This document shows positions 31,598-43,525 of a DNA stretch of 64,000 nucleotides, one piece after another. Under the pieces are notes generated by a model. That model had not been told where the DNA came from. It saw only the letters and a list, made by a program, of their open reading frames with translations, and did not search any database. This stretch comes from Jaltomata sinuosa. Taxonomy: Eukaryota; Streptophyta; Magnoliopsida; Solanales; Solanaceae. Where the stretch lies: contig QJPP01004049.1 of the NCBI GenBank assembly GCA_003996215.1, positions 35,655 to 99,654 of the forward strand, given 5' to 3'. Position 1 is the first letter of the stretch, and every line of letters starts with the position of its first letter. A program made the position numbers and the translations under genes.

Positions 31598-34201
31598 TGT
31601 AACACCCCACTCATTCAAACGTTGGATTAACTCCTACTTTTTGGGATAAGACTAATTGGGATAAGACTAAGAGTGCTTAATATGTTAGAAAGGATATTTT
31701 ATGAGGTATTTAATTGAACAATGTTTGTATATTAAGTTTTGAATAAAGAAAGTTTCAAAATAAAAGTCGAAAAAAGTTATAGTAAATTCCTTTAAGGAAT
31801 TCTCTTAAAATTTGGGTTAAATATCTTGGGAGGGAGGGGGGTTTCCCCCAATATGTAAAGATTTAATGGGCCCCCAACATACCAAATCAATGGTATACGA
31901 GTTTAGTTTCTGATGCACTAAATCATTTGTCCATACAATTTTAGAATAGAGAGATATTGCATTTTCATAAGACTTCACAAGCAGGCATGTCAAAGTAGGC
32001 CCCCTAGACCCTTGGTTGGTTTAGCTTTATAAAAGATGATTCTCTTTTATTTTAATTCATAAATATCAACAAAAAACTACATAAAATCAAAGGAAAAGCC
32101 ACTAAATCCTCCGTGGACTTTGATGCTTTCAATTTGGAAGTTTAACGTAAGTTTCTCTACATCGCGAGATCATCATCGTGGTATAGTTTTCACATCAATT
32201 TTGGATCCATTTATTGCTACTGCAAGGAAGCACTTTGTAGAGTTGATATTTCTCTAATGTTATCATACAATTATTGGAAGGTAAGTGTTCTAATTCCTTT
32301 ACTCATTTTTAATTTGAGCTTTAGAATCAATTTTGAGAAGGAACTTATTATTATCGGCATACTTGTAATGTTTTCTTGCCATATATTATTATAGGTTATG
32401 GTGGGTTCTTCTAATATATTATTTTGCTTGGTATTTCAAAGCTTTTTGTTGAGGTAATCTTCTTCCTATGACCCTCCTTCATAATTCCAGGTTCTAGTAT
32501 TATTTTATAGATTTTCAAGCCATAAAGTGGTATTTTGGATTCCATGTCTCCGGACAACCCCTTTGTATTATTGATTTGGGTTGTTATTGTTGTATATTTA
32601 TTGTGTTAGGTGTTGGGGGGGAATGTAAGGTTGTGTGATTCTTATTGGAGTTATGTATGATGGTTGTTGGATTGATAAACGTTAAGTATGCCTTGTTATA
32701 TTTCCTCGAGAGCTCATCGCTCTTGTGATATGTTGATAGCTTCTTCTTGTGATAATTAGTTGTTGGTCTAGTAGAGATTATGATGTCATTTGTTGATTTA
32801 AAGAAGACTGTTCATAGTAACGACCTTAATGCTTTATCAGTTATCTATGGGTCTTTCTGCAGCCTTATTGATTCTAGCAATTGTTGGATTACCTTGGTTG
32901 GTCAAGCTTCATAGAGACACCTTTGGGGATTCGGTTAGAACGTATGTTAAGGCTTATTTTTCTCTCTCTAGCATGACCATGATGGCCCAAGATTGATATA
33001 GTTGGTATCACGTTAATATTCAATTTATGGACTTATTCTATTGAGTTATCTACCAAAACATGATATAGTGACTACCAACAACACTCTATTCCTTACATAG
33101 TTGCCCATAAAAGCATGTTATGATTGTACTGAGCCCACCTGTGATTACATGCTACTATTGTGTTATTTTTATCGTCTTGCTTCCGCCTATGAGCTTGGTT
33201 TGGCCTCACCAGACACTGACATTGTAGGGTTTTAGAGCCTACACTTTGATTTCTATTACTGTGCCTTTAGACTCGGCAGAACGTACCTAAAGGATGGGTA
33301 GGATGTACTAATGGGGCAGCAATTACATTATATTATTGTGCCTTTGAGCCGGGCAGACTATACCTATAGCGTCAGGCTAAACCTTTTTGGGAGCAGTTAC
33401 ATTACATTACCGTGTTATTAGGTTTGGTAGACCATCTTAAGCACATAGAAAATAATAACCTAACCTGGCCCTCATAAGCCCGCTAGGTACAAACAGCATA
33501 CAATCACCATAAGTCCTAACAAGAGCAAATAGTCACTCAATACCCATACTAGCCCCCTTATCTGGACCTTAATGATTATTTGATTTGAACTGTCTAAATA
33601 TACATATGACATTAATCAATATAGCTCCGAGGCTCTGTGGTACCATATAAGTGCTACTCCATAGGTATAACCTTCCCATTCCATAGGTATGGTCTTTCCA
33701 TCTCGTAAGATATCCTATTGCAAGAAGGTAAGTTATTGTACATATGTTTTACTCCTACCCTTTTGTTCATTCCTTACACTTCAATTTCAGTTTTAAATTT
33801 TCCTTACATGATCGGTAGATTATTTTCTACTGTGGCCTCAATGTTTGGGGCACTCCATTCATGTCTGTAAGTTCTTAGCAATGACCAGACAGACCTGCCA
33901 AGTAGCATAGCTAAGATTTTAATGGGTTGGTTGGATCCTTTCTTTCTAGGGGCCGTTAGTGCTTTAGAGGTTTTCCTTTTTGTTGTTTATAGCTTTTGGG
34001 TAGGTTGGAGCCCTATCCCACAAAATATTATATTCATAGAGTCTTGCAGACTAGTCTATTGGGTTGCATAACTATGATGGTGGCCATTTTAGCCTTGTAT
34101 GCACCTTGTTGTAGTTGTGTTGGCAGTTTAGCGGCTCATTGGCCTAATTTACATTGTAAATACATGTTTTCAATTTCTGTATAGAGATAATTGTGGCCTT
34201 G
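31598..34201 (+). repeat. LTR of family D, plus orientation, 3' truncated (G)
   Basis: Starts TGTAACACCCC at 31598 and runs collinear with the reverse of LTR D through U3 landmarks: the AATTCCTTTAAGGAATTC palindrome near 31784-31801, the CAATTGTTGGATTACCTTGG block near 32880 and the CAGGC/TCGGCAGA blocks near 33270-33360. The proper LTR end is absent; sequence switches at 34202 to an opposite-oriented LTR. A plus-strand LTR 3' end at 40151-41005 could be its missing portion, displaced by the nested insertion. The 62-codon frame at 33996-34184 is not a gene. Confidence 0.7.
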
Positions 34202-36184
34202 TGTCACAACCCAATTTCTCAGGACATGATGGCACTTACAACCCCCTGTAGGCGAACCAATTCCCATAGCTTAGAATAGTTAGTAATAGGACACTACCTA
34301 AGTGAAGCTCTCATAATAAGGATAAAAAGCGGAAGAAGGTAAAGAAGGCATAGCAAAAGGAAGGGAATCGGAATATATACAGAAAATTACACCATCCCAC
34401 GACCTGGTATCATAAGTACATGAGCCACTACTAAAGATACATAGTACAAGAGAGAACAAAAGTAAAATATACAACTATCTGTGAGTATTCAAAATAGTTA
34501 ATTGTGCAAAAAGAAGAGATATAGCCAAGCCTTGGTCGCCAGGAGCTCACCCTGTGTCTTGGATGTCCCAAAAGTTGCATGATGTCCTCACGTCAATGAC
34601 GATAGCCCATATTAAGATCTGCACCATGAAGATGCAAAAGTGTAGTATGAGCACCAATTGCATAAGCAATGGGTACCCAGTAGACTTTATAGGTTTACTG
34701 GGAACATATAAAATGTAAAATCAGTAGATAGCAGATAAGGGAAGAAAAGTGTCACAGAGGCAAATAGAGTGAAGCACAAGGAAGCTAGCAACAGATGGAA
34801 GGCATAAAAGAACACAAGTATACTAAGCTAGGCATAAAAGATGTATCACAAAACACAGATGTAAAAGTAGAGAATGCACCTGGGTCCTTGCAATTTTAAT
34901 AAATAAGGAAAGGTTAACGAACAGGGCAGTGTACTGATAACATCAAATAAAGGGAGTGAAAGAAAGGCAACTAAACATAAACATGCTAACAATACAGCTC
35001 ACAAGGTAAGGATGATTGAAAATTAAACTAGCAGGTAACTACAATAGGAGAAAGTAATGCTAATCTACCTACACTCACAATGAGCGCCCATACATAAAAA
35101 GAATACATACAAGTGAAGACAAACACTACTATATTCCATACTATCAGAGAGTACACTCAGCAAATAGCAAACAAGGGGTGGACCATGCAGAAGTGAATGA
35201 TATGATATGGCATCCTAGTGGTACCGTATGCACCTCCTCTGGCGGTTGTAGGCCCAACAGGTAGGACCTATGGAAGGGCTTCCCTCGTATACCTCTACTC
35301 CCGAGTATACACCTCCTCCGGCAGTCTCAGCCCGTTGACCCTATTCTGGATCAACAAGGTCCATGGAGGTGTCCACGACCACATACCAACTCTCAAGATC
35401 TCATCATCCGTGCCTAGAGTCTTTTCAGGTCTAAAATCAGTAGTAAAACTATGCCTAGATCTCAGCCCAGCCGAGTCTAGTATCATCTTAAGTACCAGTG
35501 TGAAAAACCAAAATTTATTCCCTTTTACTTCAAGAAGATCCATTAAACTAGTTTTTAAGTTAATTTATAGCCATTAATAACTAAAACAGTCCCTTAGGGC
35601 CATGCATGGTTAGAAAAACAAGTGATAGTCAGGCTTGCAACCCTGAAGTAATAAACCAATGCAAAAAAAGATTTTTTTCATGATGATGATGTGCTCAGAT
35701 ACAACCAACAGCTCAATGTCAATCTACTAGCCCTACACAGGCTCAATCTGTTGTACAACACAGATAAACAACTAGCAATCGCGAATCAATGTCTAAGACT
35801 CACGGACACTTCCCAAGTATCCCAGTAACTATGGTCCATAGGCATATGCAAAGGCCACTAAGGGCCGTAAGAGGGTAATACTACCGTACTAGCTCAAATA
35901 CTGAAGTAGAAGAAATATGAACGGACAAAAAAGAAGCGGACAAGGTCCGGGTTGCAAAACTAGTAATCCCAACCCAAGGATGATCTAAATAGTACAATTA
36001 CATTCTATATAGGCCAAGTCTAGGATCGCTAACCATAGCCTACCTAGCATCCGATGAAAAGCTGTTGGAAGGATATTTTTCGAGCCCTAACTACTCCGAG
36101 AATCCCCAAATTGTAATCAAACTACCAAAATCATAATCTACTCATCAATACGAAGCTAATGATACCTAAAATGCTAATATTTAG
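34202..36184 (-). repeat. LTR 3' two-thirds, minus orientation (H)
   Basis: Begins on the plus strand TGTCACAACCC, the reverse of an LTR end. It carries the R-region block near 34670-34690 and CTC-rich segments near 35220-35340. Its right edge is the TTTAG target duplication of the solo LTR. Removing that insertion joins H to the U3 piece at 39306-40150 and restores a continuous A-type LTR order, including a match across the joint to LTR A near 26040-26060. The 119-codon frame at 35218-35577 is a chance frame in the LTR. Confidence 0.75.
36180..36184. repeat. Target site duplication TTTAG, left copy
   Basis: TTTAG immediately precedes the LTR end TGTCACGACCC at 36185. The same five bases follow the LTR at 39301-39305. 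Five-base duplications are standard for gypsy integrase. Confidence 0.85.
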
Positions 36185-39100
36185 TGTCACGACCCAATTT
36201 CTCGGTCATGATGGCACCTACAACCCCCGGTAGGTGAACCAATCCCCGTAGCCCAGAACTATTAGTAATGGGCTACTATCTAGCAAATAAGGGAACAAGA
36301 TGAATAAAATAGATAACAGGGATATAAATATATACATATGCGGAAACTAAACCAAACCCCAAGACCTGGTATCATAGTACAGAGCCAAACTACATATATG
36401 GAGTGCAAATAAACCAAAACTACATATACAGATGTCTCTGAATGGTAATAGAGTACATGAAGCAAAAGATAAACTAAAGCTAAGCTCCGATCGCCAAGAG
36501 CTCACCCTCAGTCTGAAGTAGTCCCCAACAGATCTCCAAGCACGAATCACAGCGATCTAACGGCGATGGCCCACGCTAGGATCTGCACCCAAAGATGCAA
36601 GGGGGTAGGGGTGAGCACCAAATGCGAAGCATAAGGTACCCAGTAGGTATCATAGGCCGACTGGGCACATATAAGATAAAAGCGTAGTAATAGACAGAAT
36701 AGAAGTAAGTAGTCACAGAAATCAACGAAAGATACACAGGAACTAGCCCAGAGGGAAATCAACAGAACCACATATGAGGCTAGTAAGCAGAATATACACA
36801 CCATAGGCACAGGTGAAAGTAAGAAATAACGCACTTGGGGTCCTTGCAACAACAGTGCATACAAAATAAGTTTACGAAATGGACGGTATACCGGTAACCT
36901 CAAGTGTAAGAAGAAGAGAGAAAGAGTAATAATAGGCATGCTCAGAGACATGAATCAAACTCAACTAGTCATACCAATCTCAAATCCAGAAACTAACAGT
37001 CTAGCAGTAACCAATCTCGTACTTATCCATAATAGGGAATAATTCTACAAGTAAATAGAAAGAGTCTACCTACAGTCCTTCGGCCGCCCATACAACCAAG
37101 GAACACAAACAAGTGAAAACAAACCCTCCGGCATCCCATACTACCGGAGCGTACAATCAGCAAACAACAAACAAGGGTGGAACCTCGAACCATGAATGAT
37201 ATGATGCATGAAGATCTCAAGTGCCATGGTATCTCTGTATGTACCTCCTCCGGCGCCGATCCGGCCCAGCAGGTAGGTTTCATGGAAGGACACTGCCCGT
37301 ATACCTCTACTCCACCGTATACCCCTCCTCCGGCACACGCAGCCCGTAGCCCCTGGCCCGGATGGCAAGGTCCATGGAGGTCCCAGACCCCATACTAAAA
37401 CTCAGTATCAGAATAGAGACCCAGTCTCCAATATGCAATGCCCAGACCCTGTCCAGGACTAAAGTAGTAGGAAAATATCTCAAAAACCCCTCCAAGGGTG
37501 CCCGGGCGTGACCGGGTCTAAACAGTAAAAAGTCATCTCAGGTGCTCGGTCCGACCGAGGCTAAAAATCATCTCAAATAATAAGAAAACTCAACTAGCAC
37601 TCCGGCCCTGCCGAGTCTAGCGTTAATCGTAAAACTGATGATTTAAAACATAATTTACTTTCTTTTCCCCAAGAATACTCACAAGTCAAATCAAACCATT
37701 TCCAAATCATTTCCATCAAAAATGGGCCCCCCGGGCCATGCAAGGTTTAGAAAATAGTGCCAGTAGGCCCGAAGCCAAAACCACAGTAAAACATGGATAA
37801 AACCTCTTTATATGCATGGAAATGGTATGATCACATACAATTGCTGCCCCGCAGCTCACAATCAACCTATCGACCCTGCACAGGCCCACAGCTACTCAGC
37901 AAGCATAACTAGCCTAGAAGTATAATTCTATGCCCGGGACTCGCGGACATTCCCAAAATCCCACCTTCTATGTTCCAGAGTCAACAAGGCCTCACAGGAC
38001 CACAAGGGTAAATAAAATATATCGGTAAATACTACAAGCAACGGAGGAATAAAAATAGGCGGACATGAATAAAGCGGTCGAGGTCTGTGGTACCAACCTA
38101 ATAAACCAACCCAAGGATGCCCATTAATACAATTTTATTCTATATATGCGGAGTCTAGGGAAAATAAACTGTAACCTACCTATCGTCCGACGACAAGCTG
38201 CTAGAACAACGATGTCCTAGCTCGAACCACTCCAAGAAAATCCAAAACTAAATCGGAATCGGAATCGGATTTGGGCTTGAATAACTTGACGTAGATAATT
38301 GTCTTACTTTATCAAATATATTTTTCTCACCACAAAACCTCACACGTGAAAGAGTATTTGATAATGTGCATAGTTGTATGAAACAGTAATATACATATAT
38401 GTATAACAACTTTCAGCAAAGTCAATGGGTGACTCACTTTAATATTTGCTGCCAATTAGACACCTAGCAGCTACTACATGCTTGCTGCTTTGCCTCACCT
38501 CCACGTGTTGTGGAGGTGGCAATATTTAATATTTCCAGCCCGTTATGTATGTATTCGGGTATTGAATAAATTCGTGGTAAAATAAATATAGCTTTTTAAA
38601 TATACCATAATTATTATAAAATTATTTCGAATAAAACCTACTATATTATAATAATAAATTTCAACATAGCTAAATTTACTATCTCCGTTAAAATAATACA
38701 ATGTATAAAAACTTTATAAAATAAATACATATACAATTATATCGTAACAAAATATTTTTCATAAACCTTTAAAATATTTTGAAAAGGCAATAATAATATA
38801 ACTTTTACCAAATTCAACTTTTAAATAAACTACTTTCAAATACACGCGCGATGCTAATAAAATCTTAAGTTTAGACTCGTAACTCACCAACGCACGATTT
38901 CGATACTCAAGAATTCTCTCGGGAACCTCCCTTATATTTTATCACTGTTTCAGAACTGAAATGGTGTTTTAAAACATGAAATTGAGGCTTAAATCGAGTT
39001 TAACCTGACCCGGTTCGCGACCCGGTTCGCAACCCATTTTCTGCCAGACAGTCCGCGGTAAAACAGTCATAACTCTTTACTCCGAGATCAGTTGGACGTG

Positions 39101-39300
39101 AGGTTTTGTGCGTTGGAAACTAGACTCGTAGACCTTTGATTTGGTATTTCGGGGGACTTCTAACTCTTTATATATTGGGAGAAAAGCCCCGAGACATTTG
39201 ACCCAAAGTTCAGGAGATTTGTTAACGATCTTACGATAACTTTTGTCAATTTGCTTGACTTCAAAACTTATACGTGGAAATGACCGGAAGGGTCATTACA
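36185..39300 (-). mobile_element. Solo LTR of family D/I inserted in LTR H-J
   Basis: A single LTR of 3116 bases, minus orientation: it starts TGTAATGACCC (plus 39300) and ends GGGTCGTGACA (plus 36185), flanked by TTTAG on both sides. No internal region is present, so it is a solo LTR left by recombination between the two LTRs of a former element. Most of it resembles LTR D, for example 39110-39190 with 4290-4370, but its first ~28 bases match the A/C-type tip instead. It contains the 37540-37640 relatives of the 46-bp repeat of LTR D. The ORFs inside are not genes. Confidence 0.9.
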
Positions 39301-39305
39301 TTTAG
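39301..39305. repeat. Target site duplication TTTAG, right copy
   Basis: TTTAG directly after the LTR tip TGTAATGACCC (read on the minus strand), matching 36180-36184. Confidence 0.85.
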
Positions 39306-40150
39306 TTCGGTCAAAAATCTGGGTCAAAATGGGCCTATGGGCCCCACAACTCAAAATTGAAAACATAAATTACCACGAGGTTTCAAACGCTGCCAGGAAC
39401 TCATGCTCAAAAATTGAGTATGATTCGGGTAAGGAAAGGGCCTAAAACAGCCCCTAAAGCCCAAGAACAATTTAAGAATCAATCGAAGAATTTAACGGAA
39501 AAAGGATGGAAAACTTACAATCGATGGCGAGAAATTAACCACGGACAAGGAAAATACCACTCCAACACTCTATGAAGACTTCACACTGAAATTTGAGCTT
39601 AGAGCTCTAGAGAATTGGTGGATTTCAGTTGATAGGTTGAAGAAAATGAAAGAGAACAATTATATACTGCCAGGGGTCCTTCATTGCGATCGTGAAGGAC
39701 CCCACGTGGTCGCGATGTCCATGCTGGATAGACCATCACGATCCTAATGATCCATCTGCGTGGTCACAAAGAGCAATAATTGTTGGGTCCAAAGGCCCTT
39801 CATAGAAATCATGTGAAGGAGATCTCGCGGTCGTGATGCCCAAAGAAGCAGACCCTCGCGATCGTGTGACCTTCCTCGCGGTCGCAATTAAGGTCTGAGA
39901 CCTGAACGTGCAACAGCAACTAGCAAATCTATAAGGCTAAAAAGACATTGGATGGGTGCATGGGATTTATTCGGGACCCCGTGCCTGCAAACAAACTATT
40001 CTACCCTATCAGAAATGGCATTCAAGACTCAATAGAATCGACAAAACTTCCATACGAGGTCATTTTGATGAAGCATTGACAAAACTCAACACTTATGAAT
40101 TTCAATCGAACAAACAAAATGGGCCTGACTAACTTGGGACCCAAACCAAC
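39306..40150 (-). repeat. LTR U3 portion continuing LTR H (J)
   Basis: On the minus strand this is the upstream part of the LTR whose remainder is 34202-36184. It parallels LTR A around 25200-26040, including the GGGCTGTTTTGGGCC-like block (plus 39443-39463). A word array lies at 39672-39900, with a TATA-like GTATATAATT at 39659-39668 just downstream. The first ~450 bases of the LTR, including its tip, are missing at the right edge. Confidence 0.7.
39659..39900 (-). promoter_or_regulatory. U3 word array (CGCGATCGCGA type) with TATA-like box
   Basis: About eight degenerate units of ~20 bases are built on CTCGCGRTCGCGA followed by a GGNCC-like end: near 39685, 39705, 39735, 39760, 39810, 39825, 39855 and 39880. 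They are partly self-complementary and rich in CpG or its decay products. On the minus strand the array ends a few bases before GTATATAATT, a probable core promoter. An enhancer role is inferred. Confidence 0.6.
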
Positions 40151-41005
40151 TGCCTACCTAACCCAAACTCGACATTATGGTACGGTATTAGTTGGTAAGC
40201 TCCGGCGGAGTGTGATGTGACTCATGGTTTAATTCATTATTGCATTGGCCACATTTTATTTCATTTCATTCATTTCATATCATATTTTTATGGTATTCCT
40301 AGGGTATTTTTACTACCGAAATCTGTGTATAGTTAGCTTTCGTTATTGGGTGTACTTTGTAGACTCGGGAAGTCCGAATTGGTTTTTGGTGGATTATTGT
40401 TTATACCTTTCATATTGTGGCAGTATTTCTCCTTTTTATCTAGGTTTGACCATTATATTTCCTTCTGACTTATCTTTCTTACCTTTGGGTTATATTCACT
40501 TTTCTTGTATTTATATCTTGTTTGAGCTCAATCAGTCGATGATTCATACTGGGTACCACGTGTTTTGGTACTCATACTACACTTCTGCACCTTTTTGTTG
40601 ATGTAGATCCTAGTACAGGTTATCGCCGTTGATTGTTGTCCTTGTGCAGAGTTGCTGACTGGAGACATTGGGTGAGCTCTTGGTGATCGAAGTTGATCCA
40701 TCTCCCTCTACTTTTGGACTAGTATCCTACTGTACCTTCAGAGATTGTCCATATTTTTTATATCTATCTAGAATATCTAAGTTGTAGTAGCACTTGTACC
40801 AACTGATACCAGGTCTTGGGGAATTCTTATGTATTTTACTCTTTTTCCTCTTGTTTTTCTTATGTTAGTTTATCTTGTCTTCCGCTTTTTACTGTTGTTT
40901 CTTCTTCTTTTTGGTTATTTCTGGAGTTATCTCGTTACTTACAATTTCGAGCCAAGGGTTGGCTTAACTACTGGTGGGTTATAGTTGGTGTTTCTCAGAT
41001 CGTGA
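40151..41005 (+). repeat. LTR 3' portion, plus orientation (L)
   Basis: Plus-strand U3/R/U5 sequence with the conserved block TACTGGGTACCACGTGTTTT (40546-40565) and then the TACTCATACTACACTTCTGC stretch. The tail CTGGTGGGTTATAGTTGG resembles the reverse of the CCC-tract near LTR ends, fading out at about 41005. It may be the remainder of LTR G. The 118- and 71-codon frames here are chance frames. Confidence 0.6.
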
Positions 41006-41289
41006 TGAAAACAGCCATGAAAGCTCCATAAACGGACCTCAAAAACAGAGGCGCATGTTGAGGAACAAAGCTCTACATTTCAATCTCCCAAACAACTGTG
41101 AACTCCCCGTTATCATCTCCGATGGAAACCATGTTCATTTTGACAGAGGTTAAAGTCCTCAAAGCTCTTGTCCACGTCGAGTTCTCAATGTAATCCATTT
41201 TGTATAGGGGCATGGAACTTTCTTAAGTGTATGTGTTTTGAAGGAAATTTCCAGCATATAAAGGTTCATCCATTATTTCCCAATACAGT
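41006..41289. other. Unassigned segment before element E
   Basis: About 285 bases not recognised as any LTR in this window. On the minus strand a frame of ~30 codons (about 41075-41180) reads without stops through a G-D-D-N-G-E-F-T-V-V-W-E stretch. It is too short to name, and no splice context was evident. It is the pre-insertion flank of element E, and its continuation resumes at 50578. Confidence 0.4.
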
Positions 41290-41294
41290 AATAT
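41290..41294. repeat. Target site duplication AATAT of element E, left
   Basis: AATAT immediately precedes the LTR terminus TGCCATTCCCC at 41295; the same bases follow the other LTR at 50573-50577. Confidence 0.85.
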
Positions 41295-41587
41295 TGCCAT
41301 TCCCCGAGGCTACCCCCTAGATGCAACACAGTTCTTAGGATAACATGTGACCCAATGCTAACCCATGGCCTGGCATACCTAAGCATTTCTGAGTTAATAT
41401 ACTAAAACGTGCGGAAGCTAACTGACTCAACTCATAGGTTGAGAAAATAATCCAATAGTTCTAAATAAATATGAGTTATAATAAAAATCTGAAAGTAGAG
41501 CTAACAACTCATAAGCTGAATCTAGTTTTATGTCTAAAAGCCTCTAACTGAAGCGATTTGCTGGGAAAAGCCCCCAGCTAACACTAA

Positions 41588-41820
41588 GGGGTCGTTTGGT
41601 GTGAGGGATTAAAATAAATAGTCATGGGATAAAAAAATAGTCTAGGGATAACTTTTTGATATCTTGTTTGGTTGCCTTGTTTGGGATAACTTATCCCACC
41701 ATTTATACCATAGTGATGGGATAAGTTATCTCATATATATATGGTGGGATAACTTATCCCAGGATAGTTAATCCCAGGATAACTAATCCTGGGATAAATT
41801 GTTCCCAACCAAACGACCCC
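41588..41820. mobile_element. Tourist-like MITE in element E 3' LTR
   Basis: A 233-base insert with terminal inverted repeats GGGGTCGTTTGGT / ACCAAACGACCCC, flanked by TAA on both sides (41585-41587, 41821-41823). The interior is AT-rich with several inverted GGGATAA/TTATCCC words, so the whole unit folds into a hairpin, and it has no coding capacity. The 5' LTR of element E lacks it at the matching site. TAA duplication and G-rich ends fit the PIF/Harbinger (Tourist) class. Confidence 0.9.
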
Positions 41821-43129
41821 TAAAAGTGTAAAAACTGAAATATAAGACAAAAATGAATAAGCATAACTATTGTCCTCGAACTATGATGACTCACCACTGA
41901 GCTGCTGAGTAAGGACTGGAAAGTTGCACTAAGAGCAGTCTGGATGCTGGGCACCTAAACCTACATCATGATAAGATGTAGCACAAAAGTATGCATATGT
42001 ACTTCGAATGTACTGAGAATGCGGGATATATGCAAAGCTGAAAGCATGAATACTGGACAAGGAAATATACATTGAAGCATAAACTGAGAGATAAACTGGA
42101 TGCAATGACCAAGTATTAAATCATGAACTCTAACATGCTGAACTGAATAACTGAGAGACTAAATACAAGGTCAATGCAAGTACTGAATCTGAACTGTGGG
42201 AGCTACTATTAACTGACATACCCCAATCTAAGCTAACTATGGGGCCAACATGTAACCCTGGCTGGGAGGGTGTTCATACATTGCCAAGGGTACAAACAAA
42301 TCTGACGTGGATCCACTAAATTAATGTCCACAAGGGACAAGGGTGTCATGCCTAATCTGACGGGTGACCCTTTTAGAACCTACAGTGGTGCCATAGTTTT
42401 AGGACTTGGAAACTTCTACTAAATGTCTCAGCCTAAACTAACGGATGAGCCTTCGTCCACTCGGTGCTAAGTCTACTCTCAATTGAATATATAAGCAATG
42501 ACTGTAAATTGAAATACTGGATAGCTCAAATACTGATATAACTGAGAACGCACAATAATATTGAAAATTGGAGGCATTCAAATAATGAAGCATGAATGAC
42601 TGGATTACTTGACTTGCAAGTATAAATTATGAGTACTGAAATTAACATATGATAGGGTTACTGAATTCTATACATATGACTATCCTAGGTTCCCAAGAAA
42701 ATATGTAATGAATTTCATACAAATAATAGAAGTTGAATTGCAATGATTTCATAAAGTTTAGGAACCCTAGGTCTGAAGAACTAATTGAAACTTGAAGAAC
42801 TAGACTGAATCTAGGTACTCAATGGGTGAAAGGGACCCATTGATAAATTCCCACATACCTGGAAGAAGGTTCTACGGTGAAATCTTTAGGTTTTTGGGTC
42901 TGAGCTTGAAGAAAACCTCATGTTTGTTCTTTAGAGAAACCGTCGCTTATTTTCTCTATTTTTCTAAGTGTCGGATGATATTTAGGAGAATGGGAGATTT
43001 AGGTAGTTTTTGACTTATTAATTAGCATTAGACTAAGAAAAATGACATAACTTAGGCCTTAAAAGAGATAGGAAAAGTCCAAAACACCCCTGGGAAAATA
43101 AAAGAAATCTGCTGAAAATATTGTGACTC

Positions 43130-43470
43130 GGGTTCCACGGACAGGTTCTATGGTCCATAGATGCTTCTATGGCACGTAGAAACCCTATCATGGTTTATGT
43201 CCTTTTTGTCGAGCCTCAGGTCTGAATTCCACAAATCGAGTTCACGACTTGTGGATCATTCCACGATCTGTAGAACCAGTTCATGGTTCTCAGAGAAATG
43301 GTAAGCCTTTGGTCTGAGTTCCATGAACCCAATCCATGGGTAATGGATCACGATCTTTAGATACTGGTTGTGGTTATCATACCAAATAATTTGGTCTCTG
43401 ATCTGATTTAATGGGCTCAGTCCATGACTCGTAGATCTGGCTCTTGGATCCTGTCTGACACCTGAACAGT
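43130..43470 (-). promoter_or_regulatory. Palindromic word array, element E 3' LTR
   Basis: Repeated words based on TCCACGGACC, CTACGGNCCGTAG and CGTGGATC and their complements recur at irregular spacing of about 20-40 bases. It corresponds to 50165-50510 in the 5' LTR, where the words are better preserved. No clear TATA box follows within 30 bases. Confidence 0.55.
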
Positions 43471-43525
43471 TTCACACTTAGGATTTTTGAGTTGATTCTA
43501 GGCTCAGGATTTCTGGGGTATTACA

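Larger units (their letters stand above)
41295..43525 (-). repeat. 3' LTR of element E
   Basis: On the minus strand it starts TGTAATACCCC (43525) and ends GGGGAATGGCA (41295). It is collinear with 48575-50572 apart from the MITE at 41588-41820 and point differences. It carries the palindromic word array at 43130-43470. A few words here have lost CpGs that the 5' LTR keeps. Confidence 0.9.
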
